DNA from: Natrinema pellirubrum DSM 15624
GTDB taxonomy: Archaea; Halobacteriota; Halobacteria; Halobacteriales; Natrialbaceae
Direction of reading: 5' to 3'
Length of the DNA stretch: 64,000 nucleotides
Assembly (NCBI RefSeq): GCF_000230735.2
Contig: NC_019962.1
Location: forward strand, 2,666,001 to 2,730,000
Below are positions 1 through 7,552 of the stretch, in pieces (the first letter of the stretch is position 1; each line of letters opens with the position of its first letter). The notes under the pieces are model-generated. The model was not told the DNA's origin and searched no databases. It saw nothing but the letters and a program-made list of their open reading frames with translations. A program made the translations under genes and the position numbers.

Positions 1-328
1 CGATCAGTAACCAGAGTATGTTTTTTGTTTGTTGAACCCAAGGTTTGTACGCCAATATAATCTCCACTTCGATCTTGCACAGCAAGAGCAGTTTTGAGTG
101 TGCAAAGTATCCTCAAGTGCGATCATCTCTTGCGATAGTTATGTCAGTTTCAGACCTGAACTGTCCTGTTTATATCTTAGTAGGAGTATCGCGATCGCGT
201 AGAACGATAATTCTGGGGAGTTGTGCAAAAGAGGACTGCCTACACCTGATCTCAGAGCAAGACCTAAACTAGTTATCACTCCCGATAATGTCCATCAATT
301 AGAAGTTCAATCACTCTAAGAGAACTAT
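1..328. other. AT-richer stretch with no supported gene
   Basis: This stretch is lower in GC than the rest of the window. A 75-codon open frame at 45-272 does not have the acidic composition of the neighbouring proteins and resembles nothing recognised. I see no RNA gene or clear repeat. The last bases before 329 probably hold the promoter of the broken lipoprotein gene. Confidence 0.5.
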
Positions 329-678
329 ATGGTTAACCGACGGGACTTTATAGGAACTGCAGGGGTTCTCACAATGGGTTCTTTTGCTGGGTGTCTCGGT
401 AGCGAAAATGGTGGGGATGAGGAGAAAGACACTGGCCAGAATACCGGCGTAGACCAACTTGAAGAGGACGCGACTCGCCGAGACATCTCGCAGCAATATC
501 AATTGGGGACCACGAGCGTAGAAGGGGGGGAAGGCAGGGATTCAGAACGGAATCATCGACTTCAACATCGATAGATATAGTTCAGCAATTGATAGCTTCG
601 AAAGTGCTATAGAGTCCTTTGAACGAGCTGAAGAACAGTTTTCAGAGGGAGTTGAGCTAACCTATGAAGTCGAAAATT

Positions 679-694
679 CAGTACATCACAAAGC
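679..694 (+). repeat. Left terminal inverted repeat of the IS
   Basis: CAGTACATCACAAAGC matches the complement of 2052-2067 at 15 of 16 positions. The AAATT target duplication copy lies at 674-678. Confidence 0.88.
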
Positions 695-725
695 CGCTTA
701 GTTAGAACGTCTGCTTGCTGAAGGT

Positions 726-1892
726 GTGTCTACGACCCAGCAAGCAGACAGTGAGATTCACGAGGACCAGCTCCTTAACTTCCTCGTCAACTGCCTTGAC
801 GAGGAAGTTTCTCTCAACCTCGCCAACAACGCTGAAATCGGTGCAGAGGACATCTACGAGGTCCTCGTCGGCGCGACCGCCGACGGGACCTCGATCTCGA
901 CGCTGTGCAACTCCAGTGAAGACTCCCCATCGGCGAACACGATTCTCTATCATCTACGGACGAAGTTCGAGCCGGAACGGCTCGAACGCGTCGCTAACAC
1001 GCTTCTTCGCCGAGACATCGTCGAACTGCTCCCCGAGCAGGTGGAGGTCTGCGCAGACCTCCACCTGCGGCCCTACTACGGTGATGAAGACGACACGGAG
1101 AACCTCTATCACTCGGAAGCCAAGCGTGGAACCACCGCATTCCACGCCTACGCCACACTCTACGCGCGTGTGAAGAACAAACGCTACACGCTGGCGGTGC
1201 GCCGTCTCGAAGACGGCGACACCGCCAGCAGCGTCCTCGCTGAGTTCCTCGGTGTCCTCGACGGCCTTGACACCGACGTCAAGGCCGTCTATCTTGATCG
1301 CGGATTCTACGACAGCAAGTGTCTCACGCTGTTACAGACGCACAACTACGCCTACGTTGTCCCGATCATCCGGTGGGGTGAAGCGATTCAGCAGGAACTC
1401 TCGGAAGGGTGGAGTCGCGTCATCCAACACGATCTGACGGGGAAACTCGACGGTCACAGCTGGACCGTCGAGTTTCCCGTCTACATCGACTGTACGTACC
1501 TGAACGGACGGTACGACGAGCACGGCGTGGCGCGTCACGGCTACGCCGCTGACGCGCCGTTCATCGAGAATCCACGCGACGCTCGATACCACTACTCGAA
1601 ACGGTTCGGTATCGAGTCGAGCTATCGGTTGTCTGAGCAAGCGATAGCGACGACAACGACGCGAGACTCCACGGTGAGACTGCTGTACGTCGTGGTGAGT
1701 CTGCTGTTGCAGAACACGTGGCGGTATCTGCACTACGAATACGTGGCGACGCCGCGCCGAGGCGGGCGTCGCCTCTGGTGGTGGCCGTACAAGGAGTTCG
1801 TGAATATGGTTCGACGGGCAGCGTGGACGGCCCTCGCGGTGCGTCGGGCCGTCCCCGCGAACCGGCCACCAGACGACCGGTTCCACCGGTAG
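726..1892 (+). CDS. ISH3-family-like DDE transposase
   Basis: This 388-residue protein catalyses cut-and-paste movement of the surrounding IS. The likely catalytic triad is visible: Asp111 (in ADLHLRPYYGD), Asp191 (in VYLDRGFYD) and Glu297 (in RFGIESSYR). The last segment resembles the Y-R-E-K region of IS4-type transposases. An N-terminal helical DNA-binding region precedes it and the C-terminus is basic. The start is GTG 726; another GTG lies two bases upstream in a different frame. The gene is uninterrupted and nearly fills the element. It lies in the same direction as the lipoprotein gene it disrupts. Confidence 0.9.
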   Translation: MSTTQQADSEIHEDQLLNFLVNCLDEEVSLNLANNAEIGAEDIYEVLVGATADGTSISTLCNSSEDSPSANTILYHLRTKFEPERLERVANTLLRRDIVELLPEQVEVCADLHLRPYYGDEDDTENLYHSEAKRGTTAFHAYATLYARVKNKRYTLAVRRLEDGDTASSVLAEFLGVLDGLDTDVKAVYLDRGFYDSKCLTLLQTHNYAYVVPIIRWGEAIQQELSEGWSRVIQHDLTGKLDGHSWTVEFPVYIDCTYLNGRYDEHGVARHGYAADAPFIENPRDARYHYSKRFGIESSYRLSEQAIATTTTRDSTVRLLYVVVSLLLQNTWRYLHYEYVATPRRGGRRLWWWPYKEFVNMVRRAAWTALAVRRAVPANRPPDDRFHR

Positions 1893-2051
1893 TCACCCAC
1901 CGAGTACGGCGTCTCCGCAAGTGGCAACGCTGTCGCGTCGGCGGCTGAGCGCCGCCGACAGCGACAGCTCCGCCTTCGATCAGCGTTGCTCAACCGTGAT
2001 CGACGACTCACCACAACAGAACAGATGGCTCAAGTCGGATTAGCCGGCGAT

Positions 2052-2067
2052 GCTTTGTGAGGTACTG
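2052..2067 (-). repeat. Right terminal inverted repeat of the IS
   Basis: Its complement reads CAGTACCTCACAAAGC and pairs with 679-694 with one mismatch. The second AAATT target copy follows at 2068-2072. Confidence 0.88.
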
Positions 2068-2305
2068 AAATTCAGACGCGCGTGAGATCTGTGAACGGGG
2101 AGAATCTCACGCAGCAACACTACGGAACGCAGCGAAACAATATAAGCAAGCAGCTCAAGCCGCAGATAACGATAGAGACCCCGACACGGTGAATTCGCGC
2201 ATTTCAAAAGCAGAAAGTCTTGAGACTGAAGCTGAACAGTCACCACTTCGGGACCAATCTACTCTCGAAAGCGTACTCGACCTATAGGTCGCTCTTACAA
2301 GGTAA

Positions 2306-2494
2306 CTATCGGTATCGACTCTCGATGCTTGTCCGATACCGAAGCCCGACGACCGAGGTGTTGAACCACTGGATCGTCTCCGGTGGCAGTTCGCCGCGAG
2401 CGTCGTCGAGGTTCTGCTCGTGTTCAATTAAGTTCTCGAACGCAGCGTCGATGACGACGGACGTAGGCGGGTCGTCGAAATCGTCTTCGGCCAC
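2306..2494 (-). pseudogene. C-terminal remnant of a small haloarchaeal protein (copy 1)
   Basis: About 60 codons encode DDPPTSVVIDAAFENLIEHE and end in GLRYRTSIESRYR. The same domain recurs at 2997-3185 with about 75% similarity. Both copies begin at the acidic DD-DPP motif with no credible N-terminal half upstream, so both look like truncated remnants of a longer gene. The first start seen here is a GTG just before the acidic motif; upstream sequence in this frame gives no sensible protein. The family cannot be named from the sequence alone, and a short expressed peptide cannot be excluded. Confidence 0.5.
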
Positions 2495-2556
2495 GATTGC
2501 GATCGCCCATGGTAATAGAAAGAAACAAAACAGTGTGATAGGATTACAAGTCTGTC

Positions 2557-2925
2557 ATGGGATTAGATCGAAGAGCAGTAATCAGAGGTGCAGGTGTGGC
2601 GACGACGGCGGCGATAGCAGGCTGTTCTGGAAGTGGTAACGGTGGTGGAATCGGTGGGGGATTATCGGTCGACAACGTCGATTCTCAGACTACTTCGTTT
2701 GGAAATATCGTTCTCACCGTTTCGGTCTCAAACAGCAGTGACTCGTCAAAATCCAACACGCTAATGGGCCAAGTCGATATCTCTGGAGGGGATACCTATA
2801 CGAACCGGCGAGATATTACAGTTTCCGGGGATAGTTCGAACACCTTTGAACTCGAGTTTGATATTGACTTTTCAGAGTCCCTATCCACCAGTGAATACGA
2901 ATACAACGCTCAACTCGAAGGATAG
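2557..2925 (+). CDS. Small Tat-exported lipoprotein, function unknown
   Basis: This 122-residue protein has a Tat-type start (LDRRAVIRGAGV), a short hydrophobic stretch and an AGCSG lipobox (Cys near residue 23). A Gly/Ser linker follows, then about 80 residues rich in Ser, Thr and Val with alternating hydrophobic residues, which suggests a beta-sandwich. The mature protein would be anchored outside the cell by a lipid on the Cys. The gene lies between the two related remnants in the low-GC stretch and is not clearly part of an operon. The ATG lies shortly after an AT-rich promoter-like region. I do not recognise a ligand or partner. Confidence 0.75.
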   Translation: MGLDRRAVIRGAGVATTAAIAGCSGSGNGGGIGGGLSVDNVDSQTTSFGNIVLTVSVSNSSDSSKSNTLMGQVDISGGDTYTNRRDITVSGDSSNTFELEFDIDFSESLSTSEYEYNAQLEG

Positions 2926-2996
2926 ATCTACTTAAACTCGATTTCCGTATTTGTGCCTCCAGCGAGTCGATCTGAGTTGATACGTTAGTATCTGCT

Positions 2997-3185
2997 CTAT
3001 CGCCACCGGCTTTCGACAGATGTCCGATACCGAAGACCGATCACCGACGTGTTCGCGATCGCCTGAATCGTCTCGGGATCGTACTCGCCTCGCGCATCAT
3101 CGATGTTCTGTTCAGACTCGACCAGGTGTGTGAGCGCGGCGTCGATGACGACGGACATCGGTGGGTCGTCGAGGTCGTCTTCGGG
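2997..3185 (-). pseudogene. C-terminal remnant of the same small protein family (copy 2)
   Basis: The frame encodes PEDDLDDPPMSVVIDAA and ends in GLRYRTSVESRWR, matching the copy at 2306-2494. The open frame continues upstream to 3374, but that extension is Pro/Arg/Cys-rich and unlike halophile coding sequence, so it is probably not real protein. The copy looks like a truncated gene whose start was lost next to the tRNA. An alternative is a short expressed protein starting further upstream. Confidence 0.5.
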
Positions 3186-3461
3186 GTCGATTCGTGTCGC
3201 TTGCGGATGAGCGATCGGTCGGTCCTTTATGAACGGGGGTCGGGGCTCCAGCGTGATCACGGTGGGGGTCGGTCGGATCGGCCCCGATTCTATGCACCCG
3301 TGTTTGTGCTGAAAATCGCACGACGTGACGGGGCCGCAACCCGTTTCGAACTGGTATCGGATTTCGTCCCTCACCGCTCGAATGCCGAAACGTCGAAAAT
3401 ACCATCTATCAGGCTCTCTACAGAGGAATTAGAACTAGTCGAGAATCGGGCCGTTTGGGAA

Positions 3462-3536
3462 TGGGCGCTGCAGGATTTGAACCCGCGGCAGCTTGGTCCG
3501 AAGCCAAGTACTCTGTCCAGGCTGAGCTAAGCGCCC
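3462..3536 (-). tRNA. tRNA-Arg (anticodon TCG)
   Basis: The minus strand folds as a full cloverleaf. The acceptor stem is GGGCGCT/AGCGCCC, the D stem GCTC/GAGT, the anticodon stem CTTGG/CCAAG with loop CTTCGGA (anticodon TCG, codon CGA), and the T arm GCGGG-TTCAAAT-CCTGC. The discriminator is A at 3462 and CCA is not encoded. No intron is present. The 3' end faces the decayed low-GC region at 1-3460, a common position for integrated elements. Confidence 0.96.
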
Positions 3537-3685
3537 GCACGAGTTCATTTCCGATGTGTCCATATAAGTCACTCGATTCGGGCCGGTTTCGATAGACACC
3601 ACCACGCTCGCTGCTCGAGAGTTTTCAGTCGGTGACAATCAGCGGCGGGGGTCTTTGTTTTGTACCTGCAACGGCTACGTATAGC

Positions 3686-3868
3686 ATGAGCGAGACCGAA
3701 GCCCCCGTCCCAGACGAGGTCGAATCCGGCGCGACGCCCCTCGAGTTGCTCTCGGACGACGAGGGGAGCTGGACGGCCGTGCCGGCCGACGCGAGCGGCG
3801 ACGACCGGGTGAGCAAATGGCTCGAGATCGATGCTGACGTCCTCTGTGATCTCGAGGAGTGGCGCTGA
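3686..3868 (+). CDS. Small conserved haloarchaeal protein, unknown function
   Basis: This 60-residue acidic protein runs from MSETEAPVPDEVESG to VLCDLEEWR. The middle reads WTAVPADASGDDRVSKWLEI, and the compact hydrophobic pattern and conserved-looking Trp-rich tail suggest a small folded domain. ATG 3686 is preferred over the upstream in-frame start because the extra residues are Gly/Cys-rich and not halophile-like. It stands alone between tRNA-Arg and the ubiA-type gene. I recognise it only as a type of short protein common in haloarchaea and can infer no function. Confidence 0.7.
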   Translation: MSETEAPVPDEVESGATPLELLSDDEGSWTAVPADASGDDRVSKWLEIDADVLCDLEEWR

Positions 3869-4016
3869 GACGCCGGTCGGGAGCCGGTGGCCGGCCGAGA
3901 CGACGCCTTCTCTCCCGTCATCGATCGCGTGAGCGATGCGTGCGATCGTCTTCGGGATGATCCGTCGCCGGGATCGGACCGTACCGTTTAACCAGCCCGC
4001 ATGACCACTCGAGCGT

Positions 4017-4871
4017 ATGACTGTCGGTGAGACGGGTCGCGGGTTGCTCGAATTGACGCGGCCGGTAAACGTGATCGCGGCGAGTGCCCTGACGTTCATC
4101 GGAGCGTTCGTCGCCGGTGGGGTGGCGGAGGAGCCGCTCGCGGTCGCTGCGGCGGTCGTGGCCACGGGGCTGGCGGTCGGTGCGGGAAACGCGATCAACG
4201 ACTACTTCGATCGGGAGATCGACCGGATCAACCAGCCCGGGCGGGCGATCCCCCGTGGTGCGGTGAGCCCGCGCGGTGCGCTCGCGTTCAGTGGCCTCCT
4301 CTTTGCCGGTGCGGTCGCGCTCGCGGTGACGCTTCCGGCGACGGCGATCGCCATCGCGGGCGTGAACCTCCTCGCGTTGGTCGCATACACCGAGTTCTTC
4401 AAGGGGCTGCCCGGCCTCGGGAACGCGCTCGTCGCTTATCTCGTCGGAAGCACGTTCCTCTTCGGCGCGGCGGCAGTCGGCGAGATCGCACCGGCCGTGG
4501 TCCTCTTCGTACTGGCGGCGATCGCAACGCTGACCCGTGAGATCATCAAAGACGTCGAGGACATCGAAGGGGACCGTGAGGAGGGGTTGAACACGCTCCC
4601 GATCGCGGTCGGGGAGCGGAAGGCGTTGGTCGTCGCCGCCGTCTTACTGGTCGTCTCCGTCGTCGCCAGCCCGATTCCGTTCCTCCGTGGCTACTTCGGC
4701 GTCGCGTACCTGCTCGTCGTCGCACCGGCCGATGCCGTCATGCTGCTTGCCGCCTACGAAAGTTTCGCGGATCCGACGACCGGCCAGTCGCGTCTCAAGT
4801 ACGGGATGTTCTTGGCCGCGCTGGCGTTTATCGTCGGTCGAGCCGCCCTCGAGGTCCCCCTGTTGGTGTAG
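4017..4871 (+). CDS. Digeranylgeranylglyceryl phosphate synthase (UbiA family)
   Basis: This 284-residue integral membrane prenyltransferase is the likely enzyme for the second ether bond of archaeal membrane lipids: geranylgeranyl diphosphate plus geranylgeranylglyceryl phosphate gives DGGGP and diphosphate. Both UbiA Asp-rich Mg/diphosphate motifs are present, NAINDYFDREID (residues 58-69) and DVEDIEGDREEG (179-190), among about eight or nine hydrophobic helices. Length is normal. ATG 4017 follows a TATA-like TTTAACC about 30 bp upstream. UbiA relatives make quinones or heme O, but the sequence is typical of the haloarchaeal lipid enzyme. It appears to be a single-gene transcript. Confidence 0.9.
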   Translation: MTVGETGRGLLELTRPVNVIAASALTFIGAFVAGGVAEEPLAVAAAVVATGLAVGAGNAINDYFDREIDRINQPGRAIPRGAVSPRGALAFSGLLFAGAVALAVTLPATAIAIAGVNLLALVAYTEFFKGLPGLGNALVAYLVGSTFLFGAAAVGEIAPAVVLFVLAAIATLTREIIKDVEDIEGDREEGLNTLPIAVGERKALVVAAVLLVVSVVASPIPFLRGYFGVAYLLVVAPADAVMLLAAYESFADPTTGQSRLKYGMFLAALAFIVGRAALEVPLLV

Positions 4872-5149
4872 GACACGCCGACGGTATCGAGGTGTGCGCT
4901 GTAGTCGCGGCCGGCGGGCCGTCGGATACACATCGTATACGCGGGCCGATTGACCGGAGCCGGTTCGCCCAGCGAGTGGTGGGACCGACCCGTCGCCTCC
5001 CTCGTTCAGCGTGCGAAGACAGTGCGAGACGCCAGCTACGTTATCAAAAGTACTATAAGCTGCTTCGCGTATCTTCATACCATACGCCGGCAGTCGGAGT
5101 GGGCTGTGGTACCAGCTCGTCGTTACGGCGATGGATGTGAGTATTCCGT

Positions 5150-5782
5150 ATGTATGACCTCGCAGATGTCCTTCCGGACGTCGAAATCGATCCGGGAACG
5201 AACGTACTCGTCGCGGGTCCGCCACTGACGGGGAAACGGCGGATCGCCTTCGATATCCTCGCGAGCGGGGCGGCCCGTGGTGACGGTTCGATCGTCGTCA
5301 CTACCAAAGACAGTGCCGACAAGGTCCTCGAGAGCCTCGACGACCACGTCGGCGAGGGCGTCGAGCCGGATATCGGCGTCGTCGACTGTGTCACCAAACA
5401 ACGCGGTATCGGAACGATCGACGACGACCCACGGATCAAGTACGCCTCCTCTCCGGTCGACATGACTGGCATCGGGATCAAGCTCTCGGAGTTCCTGCAG
5501 GACTTCTACGAGACCCGCGGGCTGACTCGGAATCGCGTCCTCTTGCACTCGGTGTCGACACTGCTGATGTACTCCGATCTCCAGACGGTCTTTCGGTTCC
5601 TCCACGTCTTCACGGGCCGGATCCAGAGTGCCGACGCCATGGGCGTCTACGTCATCGACTCGACTGCCCACGACGACCAGACGATGAACACGCTCAAACA
5701 GCTGTTCGACGCCGTCGTCGAACTCGAGGAGACGGCCGACGGCGAGGAACCCGAGATCCGGACCGCCGGTTTCTCGGCGTAA
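5150..5782 (+). CDS. RAD55/KaiC-like RecA-superfamily ATPase
   Basis: This 210-residue cytoplasmic protein has a RecA-type core: a P-loop AGPPLTGKRR (Gly23-Lys29), then strands SIVVTTKDS and DIGVVDCV, and a Walker-B-like strand VYVIDS around residue 168. The residue after the P-loop Lys is Arg (30) rather than Ser/Thr, which questions normal Mg-ATP hydrolysis. Related haloarchaeal proteins are annotated as RAD55 family ATPases and often act near signalling genes. A TATA-like ACTATAAG at about 5050 implies a leader of roughly 70 nt. No operon partner is evident. The role is inferred from fold only. Confidence 0.75.
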   Translation: MYDLADVLPDVEIDPGTNVLVAGPPLTGKRRIAFDILASGAARGDGSIVVTTKDSADKVLESLDDHVGEGVEPDIGVVDCVTKQRGIGTIDDDPRIKYASSPVDMTGIGIKLSEFLQDFYETRGLTRNRVLLHSVSTLLMYSDLQTVFRFLHVFTGRIQSADAMGVYVIDSTAHDDQTMNTLKQLFDAVVELEETADGEEPEIRTAGFSA

Positions 5783-5917
5783 CCGGTTCCGAACGCCCGG
5801 CTCCGTTCGCGTCCACTGGCTTCGGTTTTCCGTGACGATCGCTCGACTCGAGTCCGGTCGGTCCCCAACCGATCGACCCCGAAACGTTTCAGCGAGGACC
5901 GCGTACCTTCGGGTACC

Positions 5918-6328
5918 ATGCCAGTCGACACCGCAGCGGAGATCGAGGAGATCCTGGAGTCCGACACCATCGCCGTCGTCGGCTGCTCGAGTACGCCCGG
6001 CAAGGCGGCCCACGACGTGCCGAAGTACCTGCTGAATCACGGCTACGACGTGATCCCGGTCAACCCCTACGCCGAGGAGATCTTCGGCCGCGAGGTCTAC
6101 GACTCGCTGGCCGACGTCGAGGACGAGATCGACGTCGTCTGTATCTTCCGGCCCAGCGAGGAGGTGAGTGGGATCGTCGACGCGGCCCTCGAGCGCGACG
6201 ACATCGACGTCATCTGGACTCAGCAGGGAATCCGTGACGACGAGGCAGCGGCCCGCGCGGAGACGGCGGGTCGATCCGTCGTCCAGGATCGGTGTATGAA
6301 GGTCCAGCACCGCCGGCTCGTCGCCTGA
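5918..6328 (+). CDS. CoA-binding domain protein (YccU type)
   Basis: This 136-residue single-domain protein has a Rossmann-type nucleotide fold of the CoA-binding superfamily. The N-terminal IAVVGCSSTPGKAAHDVPKY carries the glycine-rich loop, followed by GYDVIPVNPYAEEIFGREVY, DVVCIFRPSEEV and a C-terminal VVQDRCMKVQHRRL. These are family hallmarks; the family has the same fold as succinyl-CoA synthetase alpha but no known catalytic role. ATG 5918 is the first start and length is typical. The gene stands alone on the plus strand and converges on the polyprenyl synthase-like gene. Confidence 0.88.
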   Translation: MPVDTAAEIEEILESDTIAVVGCSSTPGKAAHDVPKYLLNHGYDVIPVNPYAEEIFGREVYDSLADVEDEIDVVCIFRPSEEVSGIVDAALERDDIDVIWTQQGIRDDEAAARAETAGRSVVQDRCMKVQHRRLVA

Positions 6329-6348
6329 GCCGACGGTTGAGGGAGTCC

Positions 6349-7479
6349 TTACGAGGCCGGCGCCGATGCGGTCCGAAGGGCCGCGAGCGCATCCTCGACC
6401 GTCGTATGCATGCGGTCGTCGACGACTGACTCGAGATGTTCGAGTCGGATCGCCGTCCGGACGAGCGGTTCGTCGGGGAGGTCGCCGAGGGGTCCCGCGA
6501 TCGCGTCGGGGTCGATCGCCACGGGGGCGTCGGCGGCACGCTCGGCGACGAACTGCCGCGTCGACGCCTCCCCACCGGTTACCCCCTCGCGGATCGCCTC
6601 ACGACGGGTCTGCGAGACCGTCTCGGCGACCGGGACCGAACAGACCGTCTCGCAGTACCACTGGAGCGCGAGTGTGGCGGCCTCGAGCAGCGCCTCGTCG
6701 GAGTAGTCGAGCGACGCGTTGAGGTCGGTAGCCGCCGCATCGATCGCGGCCCGGCGACGGTCGACGAGGGCCTCGAGCCGGTCGGGAACGTCGGACGCGA
6801 GGAGATCGTCGACCAGGGCGGTCGTCGACCGGTACGCGCCGGGATCGCCATCGAACAGGACGACCGGAAGCGTCGCGACGCCGTTGTTGACGTCCTCCGG
6901 GAGGTCCGCCAGATCGTCGACGACAGTCAACACGAACAGGCCGTCCGTCGCGATCGTTCGGATCGACGCGAGTTGTGCGTCCGTGTAGCCGCCGGTGGCC
7001 GCGACGAGTTCGACCGCGAGATCGCCCCAGAGACCGCCGCGTTCGTCGACCCGCGCGATCGCGTCGTCGACGGTCGCCGCCGCGGCGTCGAACGACTCCT
7101 CGGCGAGCTGGCCCGCGCCGATCTCGCGGACGGTCTCGAGGGCGTGGCCTAGATCGACGTCGGCCGGTGCATCGGCGACGGCGGCGGCGACGTTCGCGAA
7201 AACGAGGTCGCCGGTCGTGACGTGTTCGTTCAGCCGTCGCTTGCGATCGTCCCAGGCGTCGATCTCGTCGATCGCGTCGTCGTGGAGCGCGCTCGTCACG
7301 AACAGGTCCGTCGGGATCGACGCGAGCGTTTCCGCGAGGGCCTCGTCGCGGGTCTCGAGATAGGTAAAGAAGTAGGTGAACGCCCCGAGCAGTCCCCCCT
7401 GGTCGGCGTAGGCCTCGATCGTTGGGTGGAGGGCCGACGAGAGTGCGTCGTCCGGGAGGGCATCGGGCAGCCGGCTCAT
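6349..7479 (-). CDS. Divergent polyprenyl synthetase-like protein
   Basis: This 376-residue protein has a class I isoprenoid synthase pattern. A first Asp-rich motif DDAID (67-71) is followed by a KRRLNEHVTTGD segment like the usual RRG...GD region, and a second motif DDLAD (188-192) follows. It is therefore probably an all-helical prenyl transferase or a derived relative. The C-terminal 150 residues are unusual and acidic. ATG 7479 gives a sensible start; the longer open frame upstream is Arg/Ser/Pro-rich antisense sequence. A more typical polyprenyl synthase lies at 63038, so this is a second, divergent family member. Substrate chain length cannot be predicted. Confidence 0.75.
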   Translation of the reverse strand: MSRLPDALPDDALSSALHPTIEAYADQGGLLGAFTYFFTYLETRDEALAETLASIPTDLFVTSALHDDAIDEIDAWDDRKRRLNEHVTTGDLVFANVAAAVADAPADVDLGHALETVREIGAGQLAEESFDAAAATVDDAIARVDERGGLWGDLAVELVAATGGYTDAQLASIRTIATDGLFVLTVVDDLADLPEDVNNGVATLPVVLFDGDPGAYRSTTALVDDLLASDVPDRLEALVDRRRAAIDAAATDLNASLDYSDEALLEAATLALQWYCETVCSVPVAETVSQTRREAIREGVTGGEASTRQFVAERAADAPVAIDPDAIAGPLGDLPDEPLVRTAIRLEHLESVVDDRMHTTVEDALAALRTASAPAS

Positions 7480-7552
7480 ATCCCCAGTGGTTTCGGGGAC
7501 CGCAAAGAGTGTACTGGTTACCGGCGGCCCAGGGCCCGACGACGGTGTCGGC

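Larger units (their letters stand above)
679..2067 (+). mobile_element. ISH3-family-like insertion sequence, 1389 bp, apparently complete
   Basis: The ends are 16-bp inverted repeats with one mismatch: CAGTACATCACAAAGC at 679-694 and the complement of CAGTACCTCACAAAGC at 2052-2067. They are flanked by a 5-bp direct repeat AAATT (674-678 and 2068-2072), the expected target-site duplication. One full-length DDE transposase gene lies inside. Size, 5-bp duplication and transposase type fit the haloarchaeal ISH3 group; the exact IS name would need an ISfinder search. Near-perfect ends and an intact transposase suggest a recent insertion. Confidence 0.9.
329..2287 (+). pseudogene. Tat lipoprotein gene broken by a poly-G frameshift and an IS insertion
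   Basis: The 5' part (from ATG 329) encodes a Tat lipoprotein start, with NRRDF near the N-terminus and an AGCLG lipobox, then an acidic linker. At the G7 run 524-530 the frame breaks. Removing one G continues the protein in the other frame (GIQNGIIDFNIDRYSSAIDS onward, helical, Glu-rich) as far as base 678. An IS then interrupts it. The frame resumes after the IS at 2073 (DAREICERGESHAATLRNAA onward) and ends at TAG 2285-2287. Deleting the 1389-bp IS plus one AAATT copy restores the frame exactly. The intact protein would have been an exported, membrane-anchored, mostly helical protein of about 188 residues. Its function is unknown. As read, only about 80 residues from the first start could be made. 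Confidence 0.85.

Noticed and set aside
45-272. 75-codon frame at the left edge
   Set aside because: Composition is unlike the neighbours, no promoter or homologous motif is seen, and it lies in AT-richer decayed DNA.
3190-3374. N-terminal extension of the second gene remnant
   Set aside because: It is Pro/Arg/Cys-rich and not shared with the first copy, so it is probably not part of the protein.
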